This document shows, piece after piece, positions 63,768 through 64,000 of a DNA stretch of 64,000 nucleotides. The DNA comes from Bradyrhizobium sp. CER78 (lineage in GTDB: Bacteria > Pseudomonadota > Alphaproteobacteria > Rhizobiales > Xanthobacteraceae). The DNA lies in NCBI RefSeq assembly GCF_029846235.1, contig NZ_JARVWP010000003.1, positions 248,001 to 312,000 on the forward strand. The letters run 5' to 3'. Both the position numbers and the translations under genes were made by a program. Position 1 is the stretch's first letter. Every line of letters starts with the position of its first letter. The notes under the pieces were generated by a model. That model was not told the origin of the DNA and searched no databases. It saw only the letters and a list, made by a program, of their open reading frames with translations.

Positions 63768-64000
63768 AAAACTCCCGGCAAATCAATACGTTACACGTGA
63801 GATAGGCCGGACTGGCCGCAGCCGTCAACGGCCGCGACGGGCGAACGTATAGTTGCGATTGGCCGGACGGGCAAGCGTCGAGAAACGCTTTTCCAGTACT
63901 GGCCCTGAACAGCCTATCTGCAGGACAATCCGGCCTCGATCGAGGTCCAGAAGCCGCAATGCAGCGGCACATGGGCATGGGCCCGCGAGCCACCGACATG
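63768..64000. other. Window end without a supported gene
   Basis: No convincing coding frame; a minus-strand open frame runs through here but also through the tRNA, so it is rejected. A plus-strand frame near the end (PASIEVQKPQCSGTWAWARE) could be the beginning of a gene continuing beyond the window, but it cannot be supported. Confidence 0.3.

Noticed and set aside
63592..63999. 135-codon minus-strand frame at the window end
   Set aside because: Reads straight through tRNA-Glu.

Overview
The window is a chromosomal stretch of a GC-rich alphaproteobacterium, most likely Bradyrhizobium or a close Nitrobacteraceae relative. This rests on the gene order (yajC-secD-secF, argS-SPOR-nagZ-scpA-scpB-tatABC-serS-surE-pcm-nlpD), a ROSE-type thermometer ahead of an hsp20 gene, a DUF1127 protein, OpgC, an NDUFS4-like complex I subunit and dispersed palindromic repeats of the bradyrhizobial kind. 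No transposase, integrase, phage module or CRISPR array was seen.

Layout. 0-1.7 kb: the end of an AraC regulator, a small secreted protein and a DUF1127 protein. 1.8-4.7 kb: trmFO, tightly followed by an unusual kinase/acyl-CoA-synthetase-C fusion, then a DUF1488-like protein. 4.7-9.0 kb (minus): yajC-secD-secF with homologues of the mitochondrial complex I assembly factors NDUFAF3 and NDUFAF6. 9.1-12.7 kb (plus): a DUF815 ATPase, a Cys-cluster protein and a porin. 12.8-28.4 kb (minus, broken only by a plus-strand response regulator): dgt, argS, a SPOR protein, nagZ, scpA, scpB, tatA, tatB, tatC, serS, an unknown Pro/Lys/Glu-rich protein, surE, pcm and nlpD. These serve envelope, chromosome segregation, protein export and translation. 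28.5-33.9 kb: erpA, an RND pump with its adaptor, a GNAT acetyltransferase. 33.9-39.4 kb: xthA, a Sel1-repeat protein, ilvD and a PilZ-PAS-PAS-GGDEF cyclase.

40.1-47.2 kb is a leucine/isovalerate catabolism cluster: isovaleryl-CoA dehydrogenase, both methylcrotonyl-CoA carboxylase subunits and HMG-CoA lyase on minus, facing a TetR regulator overlapped by an Lrp regulator on plus. Two related operator-like sequences lie in the divergent gap. The methylglutaconyl-CoA hydratase step is absent. 47.3-50.9 kb: an NDUFS4-like subunit, OpgC and a NodU/CmcH-type carbamoyltransferase.

51-64 kb is looser accessory DNA with many very small genes, palindromic repeats, tRNA-Pro(UGG), DUF192, a double cold-shock protein, a sirtuin, glyoxalase I, a GST, a truncated porin-like protein, a PilZ protein, and an hsp20 heat-shock cassette with four small unknown genes, ending at tRNA-Glu(UUC). 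The most notable non-coding signals are a hairpin that would bury the Shine-Dalgarno of a 26-residue membrane peptide (59.8 kb), three consecutive terminator-like hairpins in a gene-free stretch (58.6-58.9 kb), and a roughly 78-bp repeat shared between 52.9 and 58.5 kb.
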